The translations under genes were made by a program, and so were the position numbers. Below, in pieces: positions 22,301 to 32,200 of a stretch of DNA of 33,142 bases. The notes under the pieces were generated by a model. It worked only from the letters and a program-made list of their open reading frames with translations. It was not told where the DNA came from and searched no databases. The stretch's first letter is position 1. The number at the start of each line of letters is the position of its first letter. The stretch lies in NCBI RefSeq assembly GCF_016899855.1, contig NZ_JACJJG010000029.1, positions 1 through 33,142 on the forward strand, given 5' to 3'. This DNA comes from Marseilla massiliensis. GTDB taxonomy: Bacteria; Bacteroidota; Bacteroidia; Bacteroidales; Bacteroidaceae.

Positions 22301-23454
22301 GGCTGCGCGACACCACATACCTGCACCAGATACTCAACACATGGTATCACGGCAACGACGGCAAGGCCATGACGAAGATGAACAAGTTTAGCTCTTGGAA
22401 CCCCGCAGCAGTCTACGAGGCTTACAAAGTACTGGGCGACACCACGTTTGTGCTTGGCTTGAAGCCCTCGCTTGAGGAGGAGTACGCACGCTGGAAGAGC
22501 ACTAACCGCCTGCCGAACGGACTGTATTGGCAGGGCGACGTGCAGGACGGAATGGAGGAAAGCATAAGTGGCGGCCGCCGCAAGCAGTACGCACGTCCGA
22601 CAATCAACAGCTACATGTACGGCAACGCACGTGCGCTGGCTGAATTAAACCTTCTCGCCGGCGACGCATCTAAAGCTAATGAGTACAACCAGGAGGCAGA
22701 TGCGTTGAAGAATCTGGTACAAAGCAAGCTTTGGAACACTAAGCACTCGTTCTTTGAGACAGTACGCGGCGACACGGCAGCAGCCGTACGTGAGGCAATA
22801 GGTTACATCCCCTGGTACTTCAACCTGCCCGATGCGAACAAGTATGACGAGGCTTGGAAGCAGCTTGAAGACGAAGAAGGCTTCTCCGCTCCTTACGGAC
22901 TTACCACGGCTGAGCGCCGCCATCCCGAGTTCAGGAGCCACGGAGTAGGACGCTGTGAGTGGGACGGCGCGATATGGCCGTTCGCCACAAGCCAGACGCT
23001 TACAGCATTCGCTAACTATATCAACACTTATCCCAACCCTGTATTGGGCGACACCACGTTCTTCAAACAGATGAAACTGTATGTTGAAAGCCAGCATCAC
23101 CGCGGACGTCCGTACATCGGCGAATACCTCGACGAGAAGAACGGAGCATGGCTTATGGGCGACCGTGAGCGCAGCCGGTACTACAACCACTCAACATTTG
23201 CCGACCTCGTAATCACAGGACTTGTAGGACTCCGTCCGCAGGCAGACGGCAGCGTAGTGGTAAATCCGCTCGTTCCGGAAGGCACATGGGACTATTTCTG
23301 CCTTGACAACGTAAATTATCGCGGCAACGTTCTTACCATATTATATGACAAGGACGGCCAGCGCTACCATCAAGGCAAGGGTTTACGCCTGTTCGTTAAC
23401 GGCAAGTTGGCGGCTGAGCGCGAAGATCTTGGCAAACTGACGTATAAAAAGTAA
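19321..23454 (+). CDS. Multidomain glycosidase: GH43-like, GH143-like and GH142-like modules
   Basis: 1377 residues from ATG 19321 (MRKLILSAIVALSAM, signal peptide to about residue 22); the frame is open upstream but overlaps the previous gene. Residues 23-305 look like a GH43-type five-bladed propeller with the expected acidic trio Asp70 (RDPSIVKGPDG), Asp188 (CIDAT) and Glu238 (TEGPT). Residues 325-680 form a second propeller with Asp-box-like turns (SEDGYTW, SSDGGNTW). Residues 695-870 resemble a LamG-type jelly roll. Residues 875-1377 are an (alpha/alpha)6-type barrel with GRCEWDGAIWPFATSQ and GLYWQGDVQDGMEESISGG. The second propeller plus barrel resembles the B. thetaiotaomicron BT1020 arrangement, in which GH143 removes DHA and GH142 removes beta-L-Araf from RG-II chain D. 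Family numbers are from memory. It is first of five co-directional pectin enzymes. Confidence 0.75.
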   Translation: MRKLILSAIVALSAMTPYISSAKDVYVSTSFREPANEGLRFIYSYDGLRWDTIPGTFLSPEVGTQKVMRDPSIVKGPDGTFHLVWTSSWKGDRGFGYASSKDLIHWSKERFIEVMDDPTTVNVWAPELFYDDVKKQYMIVWASCVPGKFPDYEEDHYNNHRLYYVTTKDFKKFSKAKLLIDPDFSCIDATILKRGDKDYVMVLKDNSRKQRNLKVAFATSPYGPWSKASEPFTESFTEGPTTTQAEGWYYIYYDSYRHGIYGAARTKDFKNFQDRTGAVNFPVGHKHGTVFMAPEEIVQGLIKQNSDAVHYTGSVVATPARHDGGLSPVVGVHNIQTMRAEKGWLYNHQPMMAYWHGKFYMHYLTDPRSEHEAPGKTMLQTSEDGYTWTKPVELFPIYSVPDGFTKETLPGIVAKDLKAVMHQRVGFYVSSNDKLIATGNYNVALTPKDHPNDGNGIGRVVREIKADGSFGPIYFIYYNHDFNEKNTDFPYYKKSKDKAFVKACDELIADPMMRMQWVEEADRNDDILPLKNPYKAFSGYTLPDGRKVGLWKHALQSISSDGGNTWRYPATRAHGFVNSNAKIWGQRLSDGTYATVYNPAEYRWPLAISLSKDGLEYTTLNLVNGEVTPERHWGNYKSFGPQYTRGILEGNGTPKDGNLWITYSNNKEDMWVSCIQVPVKLEATEHASGGFGKYTKLADMTDWNIYSPLWAPVELDGEWLTLSDKDPYDYARVEKVIPATKELTVEFDVKAGQTDHGQLNIEFLDAKGNMCSRIVLDSTATMRVKGGARYGGLLKGYEAGKTYHIKAVLSVDGHVGTYYVNGKRATARMFDTPVDAITRIVFRTGNLFDKPDIETPADQFVDMPRADEEDPMATFAIANLTTKSSDGDANAAILRYDDYKHYADYFNTMEDENIVTYIPNSKSSEWMSKNVPLFDCPDKAMEEMYYFRWWSLRKHIKRTPVGLGMTEFLVQRSYADKYNLIACAVGHHIMETRWLRDTTYLHQILNTWYHGNDGKAMTKMNKFSSWNPAAVYEAYKVLGDTTFVLGLKPSLEEEYARWKSTNRLPNGLYWQGDVQDGMEESISGGRRKQYARPTINSYMYGNARALAELNLLAGDASKANEYNQEADALKNLVQSKLWNTKHSFFETVRGDTAAAVREAIGYIPWYFNLPDANKYDEAWKQLEDEEGFSAPYGLTTAERRHPEFRSHGVGRCEWDGAIWPFATSQTLTAFANYINTYPNPVLGDTTFFKQMKLYVESQHHRGRPYIGEYLDEKNGAWLMGDRERSRYYNHSTFADLVITGLVGLRPQADGSVVVNPLVPEGTWDYFCLDNVNYRGNVLTILYDKDGQRYHQGKGLRLFVNGKLAAEREDLGKLTYKK

Positions 23455-23492
23455 AGAGGTAAAAGTGCTAAAGAAATAAAAGATGATATATA

Positions 23493-23646
23493 AAAATGGA
23501 GTTAATAAGGAGTTAACGGGAGTTAGACGGTCTGCCGACCGTCCGTAGTTAACGGACAATAGCCTGAAAAACCGTCAACAAGGCATTTGTCCGTTAACTT
23601 CCGATAACTCCAGCGCAGAGCGCTTAACTCCTGTTTACTCCATTTT
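23493..23646. repeat. Long composite inverted repeat before the esterase gene
   Basis: Outer arms 23493-23516 and 23624-23646 are near-perfect complements built of GGAGTTAA/TTAACTCC phrases. An inner perfect 12-bp pair is GTTAACGGACAA (23548-23559) with TTGTCCGTTAAC (23587-23598). A small ACGGTC-tgcc-GACCGT hairpin lies at 23527-23542. A CTAACTACTTTAACTACC arm follows near 23678-23695, linking it to the repeats at 1379 and 14196. It fills most of the 247-nt gap between two enzymes of the pectin cluster and may modulate read-through. Confidence 0.7.
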
Positions 23647-23701
23647 GACACACCCTCTTTTACAGCCCAAACCACCCTAACTACTTTAACTACCGAATAA
23701 T

Positions 23702-24997
23702 ATGAAACGACTGATATTGCCTGCACTGCTATTCTTCGGCATTACGGCAGGCGCCCAAACATACGAGACAAAGTTCACAAGACCGTTGTCGGACGTGCTT
23801 AGCGACGTATCAAAAAGGTTTGGAATACGGTTGAAGTACAATGTAGACACAACCGGACTGAAGCTGGCGTACGCGGATTTCCGTGTGCGCCCATACTCTT
23901 TGGAGGAAACATTCAACAATATACTTGCGCCGTTCGACTTCAAGGCCGTTAAGCAAAACGGCAACCTATACAAGATAAAGCCTTACGAATATCCGCGCAG
24001 ACAGCCGGAAGACGGCCGCAAGTTAGTACCTTATTTGGCGTCACTTTATGCCGATAAGGCAGCATGGGAGGCAAGAAAAGACAGCGTAAAAAAAGAAGTA
24101 AGGGCACGTCTCGGCATAGACAAGCTGTTGCCTTTATGCTCGAAAGACGCTCCAGAATACGGCAAAATACGTAAGTTCGACGGCTATACGGTGCAGAACT
24201 TCCGACTGAAAACAGCCAACGGACACACCGTTTGCGGGTCTATATATGCACCAAGAAGCAAGGGGAAGCACCCTCTTATAATATGTCCGAACGGCCATTT
24301 CAGCAACGGACGCTATGGCAAGGTGCAGCAACAGAGGCTCGCAACGCTTGCCCGCATGGGCGCGATCTGCGTTGACTACGACCTTTGGGGATGGGGAGAA
24401 TCTGCCGATGAGGTAGGCTCCAAGGCCCACCAAACACCAGAAGCGCACGTGATGCAGGCACTCAACGGCATACGCATACTTGACTGGATGATACAGCGCA
24501 AGGACGTTGACACGAGCCGTATTGGCGTGAACGGTGGCTCGGGAGGCGGCACACAATCAGTCCTGTTGAGCGTACTTGATGACCGTTACACGGCATGCTG
24601 CCCTGTTGTAAGCGTATCTTCATGGTTTGACGGAGGATGTCCGTGCGAGAGCGGAATGCCCATTCAGCTTGCGGGAGGCGGCACATGCAACGCCGAACTG
24701 GCAGCGATGTTCGCCCCAAGGCCGATGATGCTCGTGAGCGACGGCGGCGACTGGACATCCACAACGCCTGAACTTGAGTATCCGTACATACAGAGAAATT
24801 ACGGCTTCTACGGCAAGACGGACAACGTTAAGAACGTACACCTGCCCAAGGAGGGCCACGACTTCGGCCCCAACAAGCGCAACGCAGTGTACAAGTTCTT
24901 TATTGACACATTCGGACTTGACGCCACAAAGCTCGACGAAAGCAAAGTAACGATTGAAGACGAGAACGCATTAAGATTTAAACCCAAGACAAAATGA
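23702..24997 (+). CDS. STN-domain alpha/beta-hydrolase esterase, candidate CE19 pectin methylesterase
   Basis: 431 residues. Signal peptide 1-18 (GITAGAQ). Residues about 20-95 match an STN-type domain ([23 protein letters not shown], then [28 protein letters not shown]), usually found at the front of TonB-dependent transducers. Residues 110-405 are an alpha/beta hydrolase. The nucleophile elbow is GGSGG with Ser280, the acid is probably in LVSDGGDWT (Asp347 or Asp350), and the base is His386 in EGHDFG. RG-II loci encode a CE19 methylesterase (BT1017 in B. thetaiotaomicron) that demethylates the galacturonan backbone. Gene context and fold agree, but an acetyl esterase is possible. The stop overlaps the GH95 start as ATGA. 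Confidence 0.75.
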   Translation: MKRLILPALLFFGITAGAQTYETKFTRPLSDVLSDVSKRFGIRLKYNVDTTGLKLAYADFRVRPYSLEETFNNILAPFDFKAVKQNGNLYKIKPYEYPRRQPEDGRKLVPYLASLYADKAAWEARKDSVKKEVRARLGIDKLLPLCSKDAPEYGKIRKFDGYTVQNFRLKTANGHTVCGSIYAPRSKGKHPLIICPNGHFSNGRYGKVQQQRLATLARMGAICVDYDLWGWGESADEVGSKAHQTPEAHVMQALNGIRILDWMIQRKDVDTSRIGVNGGSGGGTQSVLLSVLDDRYTACCPVVSVSSWFDGGCPCESGMPIQLAGGGTCNAELAAMFAPRPMMLVSDGGDWTSTTPELEYPYIQRNYGFYGKTDNVKNVHLPKEGHDFGPNKRNAVYKFFIDTFGLDATKLDESKVTIEDENALRFKPKTK

Positions 24998-27450
24998 GAA
25001 AGACAATACTGTCAGCTGCATTGTTTGCCATGACCTTTTGCACGGCAAACAACGCCTTCGCAACAGACAATAACCATATATTATGGTATGACGCGCCGGC
25101 TACGACGTGGACAGAGGCCATTCCCATAGGCAACAGCCGCCTCGGAGCGATGATATTCGGGTCGCCGTCGGCAGAGCGCCTGCAGCTCAACGAAGAGACT
25201 ATATGGGCAGGACGCCCCAACAACAACGCCAACCCGGAAGCTCTAGAGTACCTGCCAAAGGTGCGACAGCTTGTCTGGGAGGGTAAGTATAAGGAGGCAC
25301 AAGACCTCGCGACGGCGCATGTACAGGCCAAGACGAACAGCGGAATGCCTTACCAACCGTTCGGAGACCTGTACATCAACTTCCCTAACACCGGCAAGTA
25401 CACCGACTATTACCGTGAGCTTAGCCTCGACTCGGCACGCGCCATCACCCGATATACATCGGACGGAGTGACTTATCAGCGTGAGTACATATCCTCTTTG
25501 GCAGACAACGTGATAGCAATCCACCTCACGGCGAGTCGCAAGGGCATGATAACATGCAACGCCCAGATGACCTCTCCGCAACAAGACGTGACCATAAAGA
25601 GCGAAGGTGACGAGATTGTTCTTAGCGGAATAAGCGGCTGGCACGAAGGACAGAAAGGCAAAGTGACGTTCACCGGACGCGCATCGGCCAAAATCAAGGG
25701 CGGCACGATGAGCAGCCGTGACGGCGTATTGCAGATAAGCGGAGCCGACGAGGCCACCATCTACCTTACCATCGCCACCAACTTCAAGCACTACGACGAC
25801 ATAACGGGCAACGACACGCTACGCTCTGAAGAAGCGCTCAACGCCGCTTTGACAAAGGACTTCAGGTCTATCAAGGCCGCGCACATAGCGAAATACAAAG
25901 AGCAATACGACCGTGTGAAACTTGACTTGGGCTCGGATGCATTCGCAAACATGACCACCGACAAGCGTGTGGAGACATTCAAGACACACGACGACCTGCA
26001 CTTGGTGGAGACTTACTTCCAGTTTGGCCGCTACCTGCTCATCTGCACGTCGCAACCAGGCACACAGCCGCCTACGCTTCAGGGTATCTGGAACGACAAG
26101 ATGTTGCCGTCGTGGGACAGCAAGTACACCTGCAACATCAACCTGGAGATGAACTACTGGCCTGCCGAGGTCACTAACCTGAGCGAACTGAACGATCCGC
26201 TGTTCAATCTTATAAAGGACGTGAGCGAGACCGGCCGTGAGTCGGCACGCATAATGTACGGAGCCGACGGATGGGTGCTGCACCACAACACCGACATCTG
26301 GCGCGTAACGGGAGCTATCGACAAGGCTCCATCGGGTCTGTGGCCAACGGGCGGTGCATGGATGTGCCAGCACCTGTGGGAGCATTACCTCTACACCGGC
26401 GACAAGAAATTCCTCGAGAGCGTCTATCCGATAATGGTAAGCTCGGCAAGATTCTTCAATCAGATAATGGTACAGAACCCGTCAAAGATGTATTGGCTGA
26501 TTTGCCCGAGCCTCTCTCCCGAAAACCAGCACATGCACAAGGCAACAACGGCAGCCGGAGTGACGATGGACAACCAGCTGCTCTACGACCTCTTCAACCA
26601 CGTAATCGACGCAACAGCCATACTTGGCAAGACCGACATGGCGGCATTTACCGACAGTCTGCGCGAAAAACTGGCAGGACTGCCGCCTATGCAGACTGGC
26701 CGTTGGGGACAGTTACAGGAGTGGAAGGACGACTGGGACAATCCAAACGACACCCACAGGCATGTTTCCCATCTGTACGGACTGTACCCGAGCAACCAGA
26801 TTTCACCGTTCCGCACACCCGAACTTACCGCCGCAGCGCGCACGTCGCTCATCCATCGCGGCGACCCGTCAACAGGATGGAGCATGGGATGGAAGGTTTG
26901 TCTGTGGTCGCGCCTGCTTGACGGCAACCACGCATGGAAGCTCATAGGCGACCAGCTTACTCTTGTACGCAACGAGAAGAAGAAGGGCGGCACCTACCCC
27001 AACCTCTTCGACGCCCACCCGCCATTCCAGATTGACGGCAACTTCGGCTGCACAGCAGGCATTGCCGAAATGCTGATGCAAAGCCACGACGGCTTTGTCT
27101 ACCTGCTGCCCGCCCTGCCCGACGCATGGAAAGAAGGCTCAATTAAAGGCTTGAAGGCACGCGGAGGCTTTGAGGTAAACGTGGAGTGGAACGACAACAA
27201 GGTGAAAACAGCCGTCATCAAGTCGACACTTGGCGGCAACCTGCGTATCCGCTCTGCAGTCCCCCTCAAAGGAAAAGGGCTTAAAAAGGCAAAGGGCGAG
27301 AACAAGAATCCTTTGTTCGACGTACCAAGCGACATAAAACAGAAAATCAACGCGCCTGACGCGATAGAGCCGTTGCCGGCCATAGAGAAGACGTATCTTT
27401 ACGACCTGGACACCAAGCAGGGTAGTACATATACGCTTAAAGCCATTTAA
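24994..27450 (+). CDS. GH95 glycosidase, predicted alpha-L-galactosidase
   Basis: 818 residues with a signal peptide (cleavage near residue 23, NAFA). The N-terminal beta domain with [18 protein letters not shown] and [11 protein letters not shown] is typical of GH95. The (alpha/alpha)6 catalytic barrel has [12 protein letters not shown] (Asn381, Asn383 aligned with catalytic Asn421/Asn423 of AfcA), PSLSPEN with a candidate general acid Glu510, and FQIDGNFG with Asp681 (Asp766 of AfcA). Position 379 is Thr. From memory, 1,2-alpha-L-fucosidases have His here and alpha-L-galactosidases have Thr, and RG-II chain A carries terminal L-galactose. It is translationally coupled to the esterase by a 4-nt overlap. 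A 336-nt gap with array D follows. Confidence 0.88.
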   Translation: MRKTILSAALFAMTFCTANNAFATDNNHILWYDAPATTWTEAIPIGNSRLGAMIFGSPSAERLQLNEETIWAGRPNNNANPEALEYLPKVRQLVWEGKYKEAQDLATAHVQAKTNSGMPYQPFGDLYINFPNTGKYTDYYRELSLDSARAITRYTSDGVTYQREYISSLADNVIAIHLTASRKGMITCNAQMTSPQQDVTIKSEGDEIVLSGISGWHEGQKGKVTFTGRASAKIKGGTMSSRDGVLQISGADEATIYLTIATNFKHYDDITGNDTLRSEEALNAALTKDFRSIKAAHIAKYKEQYDRVKLDLGSDAFANMTTDKRVETFKTHDDLHLVETYFQFGRYLLICTSQPGTQPPTLQGIWNDKMLPSWDSKYTCNINLEMNYWPAEVTNLSELNDPLFNLIKDVSETGRESARIMYGADGWVLHHNTDIWRVTGAIDKAPSGLWPTGGAWMCQHLWEHYLYTGDKKFLESVYPIMVSSARFFNQIMVQNPSKMYWLICPSLSPENQHMHKATTAAGVTMDNQLLYDLFNHVIDATAILGKTDMAAFTDSLREKLAGLPPMQTGRWGQLQEWKDDWDNPNDTHRHVSHLYGLYPSNQISPFRTPELTAAARTSLIHRGDPSTGWSMGWKVCLWSRLLDGNHAWKLIGDQLTLVRNEKKKGGTYPNLFDAHPPFQIDGNFGCTAGIAEMLMQSHDGFVYLLPALPDAWKEGSIKGLKARGGFEVNVEWNDNKVKTAVIKSTLGGNLRIRSAVPLKGKGLKKAKGENKNPLFDVPSDIKQKINAPDAIEPLPAIEKTYLYDLDTKQGSTYTLKAI

Positions 27451-27612
27451 CAAAAAACTGACGAGCAGACAAGCACGCATGGCAACACGTCCATGAAGGC
27501 TTGCCTGTTCGCCGTTTATCTATACGGGTGAGCCCCTTGACAAAGGTAAAGAGCGCAGCCGGCGGAAGGTAGAAGAATCTCCAGCGTAACACATTGGTTT
27601 CCAACACGTTGC

Positions 27613-27693
27613 AAAAGGCCGTCTTTTATAATGCAAAAGGTGACCTTTTAGAAAACAAAAGACCGTCTTCCGCAACGCAATAGACCATCTTTC
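27613..27693. repeat. 22-bp-phased array D: four 15-bp near-palindromes
   Basis: Cores at an exact 22-bp period: 27613 AAAAGGCCGTCTTTT, 27635 AAAAGGTGACCTTTT, 27657 AAAAGACCGTCTTCC, 27679 AATAGACCATCTTTC. Spacers are ATAATGC, AGAAAAC, GCAACGC. Core 1 is identical to core 1 of array A. It lies in the 336-nt gap between GH95 and GH140, inside the pectin enzyme cluster. The rest of the gap holds an imperfect hairpin near 27463-27512 and an A-rich leader; no gene was seen. Confidence 0.85.
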
Positions 27694-27786
27694 GCAAAAC
27701 AGGTGATACAGCCTGTAATGCCGACTGCCCGTCAAGCATCCGTCCAACAATAAAAAAACAACAATAATCTATCATAACTGCACAAC

Positions 27787-29220
27787 ATGAACAAAAGAAA
27801 CATTATCTTTACATTGGCCCTGCTGCTCGCCGCTACGGCAGCCAGCGCGGCAAGCAAAATCTACAAGCCGTGGAGTAACGGACGGCTTGTCGTATCTGAA
27901 AACAACCGCTACCTCGTTCACGAGAACGGCGCGCCGTTCTTCTGGCTTGGCAACACGGCATGGCTTCTGCCCGAAAGGCTCAACCGTGACGAAGTGGAGT
28001 ACTTCCTAAGCTACGAGCGCACGGCAGGCTACAACGTAGAGCAGATTCAGGTGTTGAACGCCATCCCTACGTTCAACGTCTACGGACATGCCGCAAACAA
28101 CGCTGAGTTCGACTTCAGCAAAGTGTCAAAACCCGGCGTGTACGGTTATTGGGAACACCTTGACTACATCGTTGACGTAGCAGAGCGCAACGGTATCTAC
28201 ATTGCGATGGACTGTATCTGGGGTTCGCAAATCAACGCCATGGACACAAAGAAGGCGGCCGCACTGGGTACATTCCTGGCTGAAAGGTACAAGGATAAGC
28301 CGAACATCATCTGGATGATAGGCGGCGACATCATGGGCGACAAGAAGCCCGAGGTATGGGACGCAATGGCCCGTGCTATCAAGAAAATCGACAAGGTACA
28401 CGTCATGACGTTCCACCCGAGGGGCAGAACAACGTCTGCATGGTGGTACAACGACCGTGAGTGGATGGACTTCAACATGTTCCAGAGCGGACACCGCCGC
28501 TACGGACAGCGCAACGGCGACGGCGACTACACCATCAAAGACAACACCGAGGAGGACAACTGGCGCTACGTAGACATGAGCTTCGAGAAGAAACCGCTGC
28601 GCCCTGTTATCGACGGAGAGCCCAGCTACGAGGACATTCCGCAGGGACTTCACGACTTCTCTGCCCCCCGTTGGCAGGATTACGACGTGCGCCGCTACGC
28701 CTATTGGGCAGTGTTTGCCGGTGCGTTCGGCCACACTTACGGCCACAACTCGGTAATGCAGTTCATACGTCCGGGCCTGTCGGCTTCGTTCGGAGCGGAG
28801 AAACCGTGGTGGAAGGCAATGAAAGACCCAGGCTACAACCAGATGAAATACCTCAAGTGGCTCATCCTTAACTTCCCCTTCACCGAGCGTGTTGCCGACC
28901 AAAGCATTATCGCTGGCCAAAACGGCGAACGTTACGACCGTGTAATCGCGACCCGTGGCAACGACTACATGCTTGTATATAACTACAGCGGCAAGCCCAT
29001 GAGCATTGACCTCACGAAGATAAGCGGCGCCAAGAAGAACGTATGGTGGATGAACCCGACCAACGGCGAACTGACTTATCTCGGCGAATATGACAACAAG
29101 GTGACCGAGTTTACTTACGACGCGGCTTACCTGCGTGGCAGCGACCGTGTGCTGATAGCCGTTGACTCAAGCAAGAACTACATCAGCAAAGACGACAAAC
29201 AAATACCTGAAAAAGAATGA
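27787..29220 (+). CDS. GH140-type apiosidase (DUF4038 family)
   Basis: 477 residues with signal peptide 1-22 (ATAASA). The TIM-barrel part begins RYLVHENGAPFFWLGNTAW, the standard opening of DUF4038 proteins. Candidate acid/base Asp181 is in IIWMIGGDIMGD and nucleophile Glu278 in PVIDGEPSYE. Their 97-residue spacing equals that recalled for BT1012 (Asp187, Glu284), the founding GH140 that cuts the apiose-galacturonan linkage and so releases RG-II chains A and B from the backbone. The C-terminal 90 or so residues form the associated collagen-binding-like beta domain (MLVYNYSGKPMSIDL). The stop overlaps the next start as ATGA, so the two are co-translated. Confidence 0.85.
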   Translation: MNKRNIIFTLALLLAATAASAASKIYKPWSNGRLVVSENNRYLVHENGAPFFWLGNTAWLLPERLNRDEVEYFLSYERTAGYNVEQIQVLNAIPTFNVYGHAANNAEFDFSKVSKPGVYGYWEHLDYIVDVAERNGIYIAMDCIWGSQINAMDTKKAAALGTFLAERYKDKPNIIWMIGGDIMGDKKPEVWDAMARAIKKIDKVHVMTFHPRGRTTSAWWYNDREWMDFNMFQSGHRRYGQRNGDGDYTIKDNTEEDNWRYVDMSFEKKPLRPVIDGEPSYEDIPQGLHDFSAPRWQDYDVRRYAYWAVFAGAFGHTYGHNSVMQFIRPGLSASFGAEKPWWKAMKDPGYNQMKYLKWLILNFPFTERVADQSIIAGQNGERYDRVIATRGNDYMLVYNYSGKPMSIDLTKISGAKKNVWWMNPTNGELTYLGEYDNKVTEFTYDAAYLRGSDRVLIAVDSSKNYISKDDKQIPEKE

Positions 29221-32200
29221 TACGCAAAACTTTGATAACGGCCTTGGCGCTTACATTATGCCTTTCGGTCTCGGCGGCAAAGAAGAAAAAGACTGAGAAA
29301 CAGTCTTTTCCCGTTGCCGTAACGAACCTTAAGACCGAGCGCATGGCCAATCCTATGAGCATAGACACGCCCAATCCACGCCTCGGATGGGTGCTGACGT
29401 CAGACAAGCAGGACGTCATGCAGACGTCATACCACATCATTGTGGCGTCAACGGCGGAGAAAGCGGCCAACCTTGAAGGCGACCTTTGGGACGCAACGGT
29501 AAACAGCGACCAGTCTCAGTGGGTGAGATACGCCGGCAAGGAACTAAGCAGCGACACCCAGTGTTACTGGCGAGTGAAGATCACAACAACCCAGGGCGAG
29601 AGCGACTGGAGCGAAACGGCTACGTGGAACGTCGGCCTTCTGTACGAAGCTGACTGGAAAGGACAGTGGATCGGCCTTGACAAGGCAATGCCCTGGGACG
29701 TGGAGGACGTGCACAGCCAGCTCAGCTCACGCTATCTGCGCACCGAGTTCAAGGTTGAAAAGCCTGTTAAACGTGCCACCCTCTACATCAGCGGACTTGG
29801 TATGTACGAGGCATATATCAACGGCAAGAAGGTTGGCGACCAAGTGCTTGCACCCCTGCCTACCGACTATCGCAAGACAGTGCTGTACAATGCGTTCGAC
29901 GTAACGTCAATGCTCAGCGCAGAAAATGCCATCGGCGTGGTGCTCGGCAACGGCCGCTACTACACCATGCAGCAGAAAAAGAAGCCGTACAAGATAGCCA
30001 ACTTCGGTTATCCAAAGCTGCGCGCGAACATCATTATCGAATATACCGACGGCACAACGCAGACCGTATCGACCAACAACAAGTGGAAGCTGAACCCAGA
30101 TGGGGCAATCCGCTCGAACAATGAGTACGACGGCGAGATATACGACGCGCGCAAAGAACTGAAAGGCTGGACATCAGCTGGTTACGATGACGCCAAGTGG
30201 ATGCAGGCCGAACGTGTGGCAATACCCACGGGAACGCTGCGAGGCCAGATGTCGCCGAACATGAAAGTGCTAAAGACCATCAAGCCCCTTAGCGTCAAGA
30301 AGCATGGCGACAGCTACATTGTCGACCTCGGGCAGAACATGGCAGGATGGCTGAAGACACGTATCAGCGGCGTTGCCGCAGGCGATACGGTGTTCATCCG
30401 TTTTGCAGAAAAGCTGAACGAGGACGGCAGCCTGTACCGTGACAACTACCGCCACGCCTACTCTACCGATAAATACGTGGCAGACGGCACGGAGAACGGC
30501 CGCTGGTGGGCGCCCACATTCGTGTACCACGGCTTCCGTTATGCCGAAATCAAAGGTATGAAAGAGGCTGACATAAACAGCTTCATAGGTGAAGTTGTCA
30601 GCGACGAGATGGCCGTTACCGGCTCGTTTGAGTCGTCTGACACCATCGTCAACAAAGTGTACCACAACGCGATGTGGGGTATTCTCGGCAACTACAAGGG
30701 CATGCCGGTTGACTGTCCGCAACGTGACGAGCGCCAGCCTTGGCTCGGCGACCGCACAAGAGGCTGTTTCGGCGAGGCCTTTATCTTCGATAACAACACG
30801 CTGTATGCCAAGTGGGCGCGTGACATTGTCGAGGCACAGCGTGAGGACGGGTGCATACCTGACGTGGCTCCGGCTTACTGGAACTATTACTCGGACAACA
30901 TGACATGGCCCGCAGCGCTGCCTTTCTCTATCGAAATGATGTACAACCAGTACGGCGACGACGAGCCTCTGCGCAAATACTATCCCGCAGTAAGGAAATG
31001 GTTGGCACACATGCGCCGCCATTACATGAAAGACGGCCTTATGACCAAGGACAAGTACGGCGACTGGTGCGTACCGCCCGAGGACATAAAGATGATACAC
31101 AGCCGTGACCCGAAGCGCCAGACAGATGGCACACTCATTGCGTCGGCTTACTATTACCGCCTTAACAGACTGATGGAACGCTTCGCTAAGATGTTGTCAA
31201 AGGACGCTGATGCGGCTGAATACGCAGCCGAAGCAGAGCGCGTAAAGGACGCTTTCAACAAGAAGTTCCTCACAGTCAATCGCGGCACAAGCCTGGTTCC
31301 GGGCCTTCTGCTCTATCCTGACAGCACGTTCTACGGCAACAATACTGTAACGGCAAACCTGCTTCCGTATGCGTTCGGCATGATTGATGACGACTATGTG
31401 CGCTCGGAAGTCGAGAAAAACATCATCAAGAACATCATCACCGACAACAAAGCGATGATCTCATGCGGCGTTATCGGCGTGCAATGGCTTATGCACGGAC
31501 TCACCGACATGGGCCGTGCGGACATGGCTTGGCTGCTCGCCTCTAACAAAGGTTACCCAAGTTGGGGCTACATGGCAGAAAAGGGAGCCACTACTATATG
31601 GGAACTCTGGAACGGAGACACCGCCAATCCACGCATGAACAGCGGCAACCACGTAATGCTGTTGGGCGACCTTGTATCATGGTTGTACGAGGATGTAGCA
31701 GGCATTTGTGCCGACCCGAATGTTCCGGGATACAAACATATCATAATGAAGCCCGACTTCAGCGTTGACGAAATGGACGACATCAAGGCTTCATACAAGT
31801 CTGTGTACGGTACAATCGTGAGCCGTTGGTACAAGAAAAACGGCCAACTTTACTGGCATATAGAAGTTCCGGCCAACACAACTGCTGAAGTCCACCTGCC
31901 TGACGGTACGGTGAAGAACATCGGTTCTGGCTCTTACGACTTCACGTCAACCCTTCCTGTACAAGACGCAGCTGTGCTTGCTGACGAGTTTTTGTACACA
32001 AACACATCCTTCCCGCAGGCCCATTCCGCTACAATAGCCGAAACTACGGACGGTGACTTGGTAGCAACTTACTTCGGTGGGACGAAGGAACGTAACCCCG
32101 ACGTATGTATTTGGGTGAGCCGTAAGCCTAAAGGCAGCAGCGAGTGGCTTGCTCCGCAACTGGTTGCAGACGGAGTTTTCAAGACAGATAGCGAAGAAGC

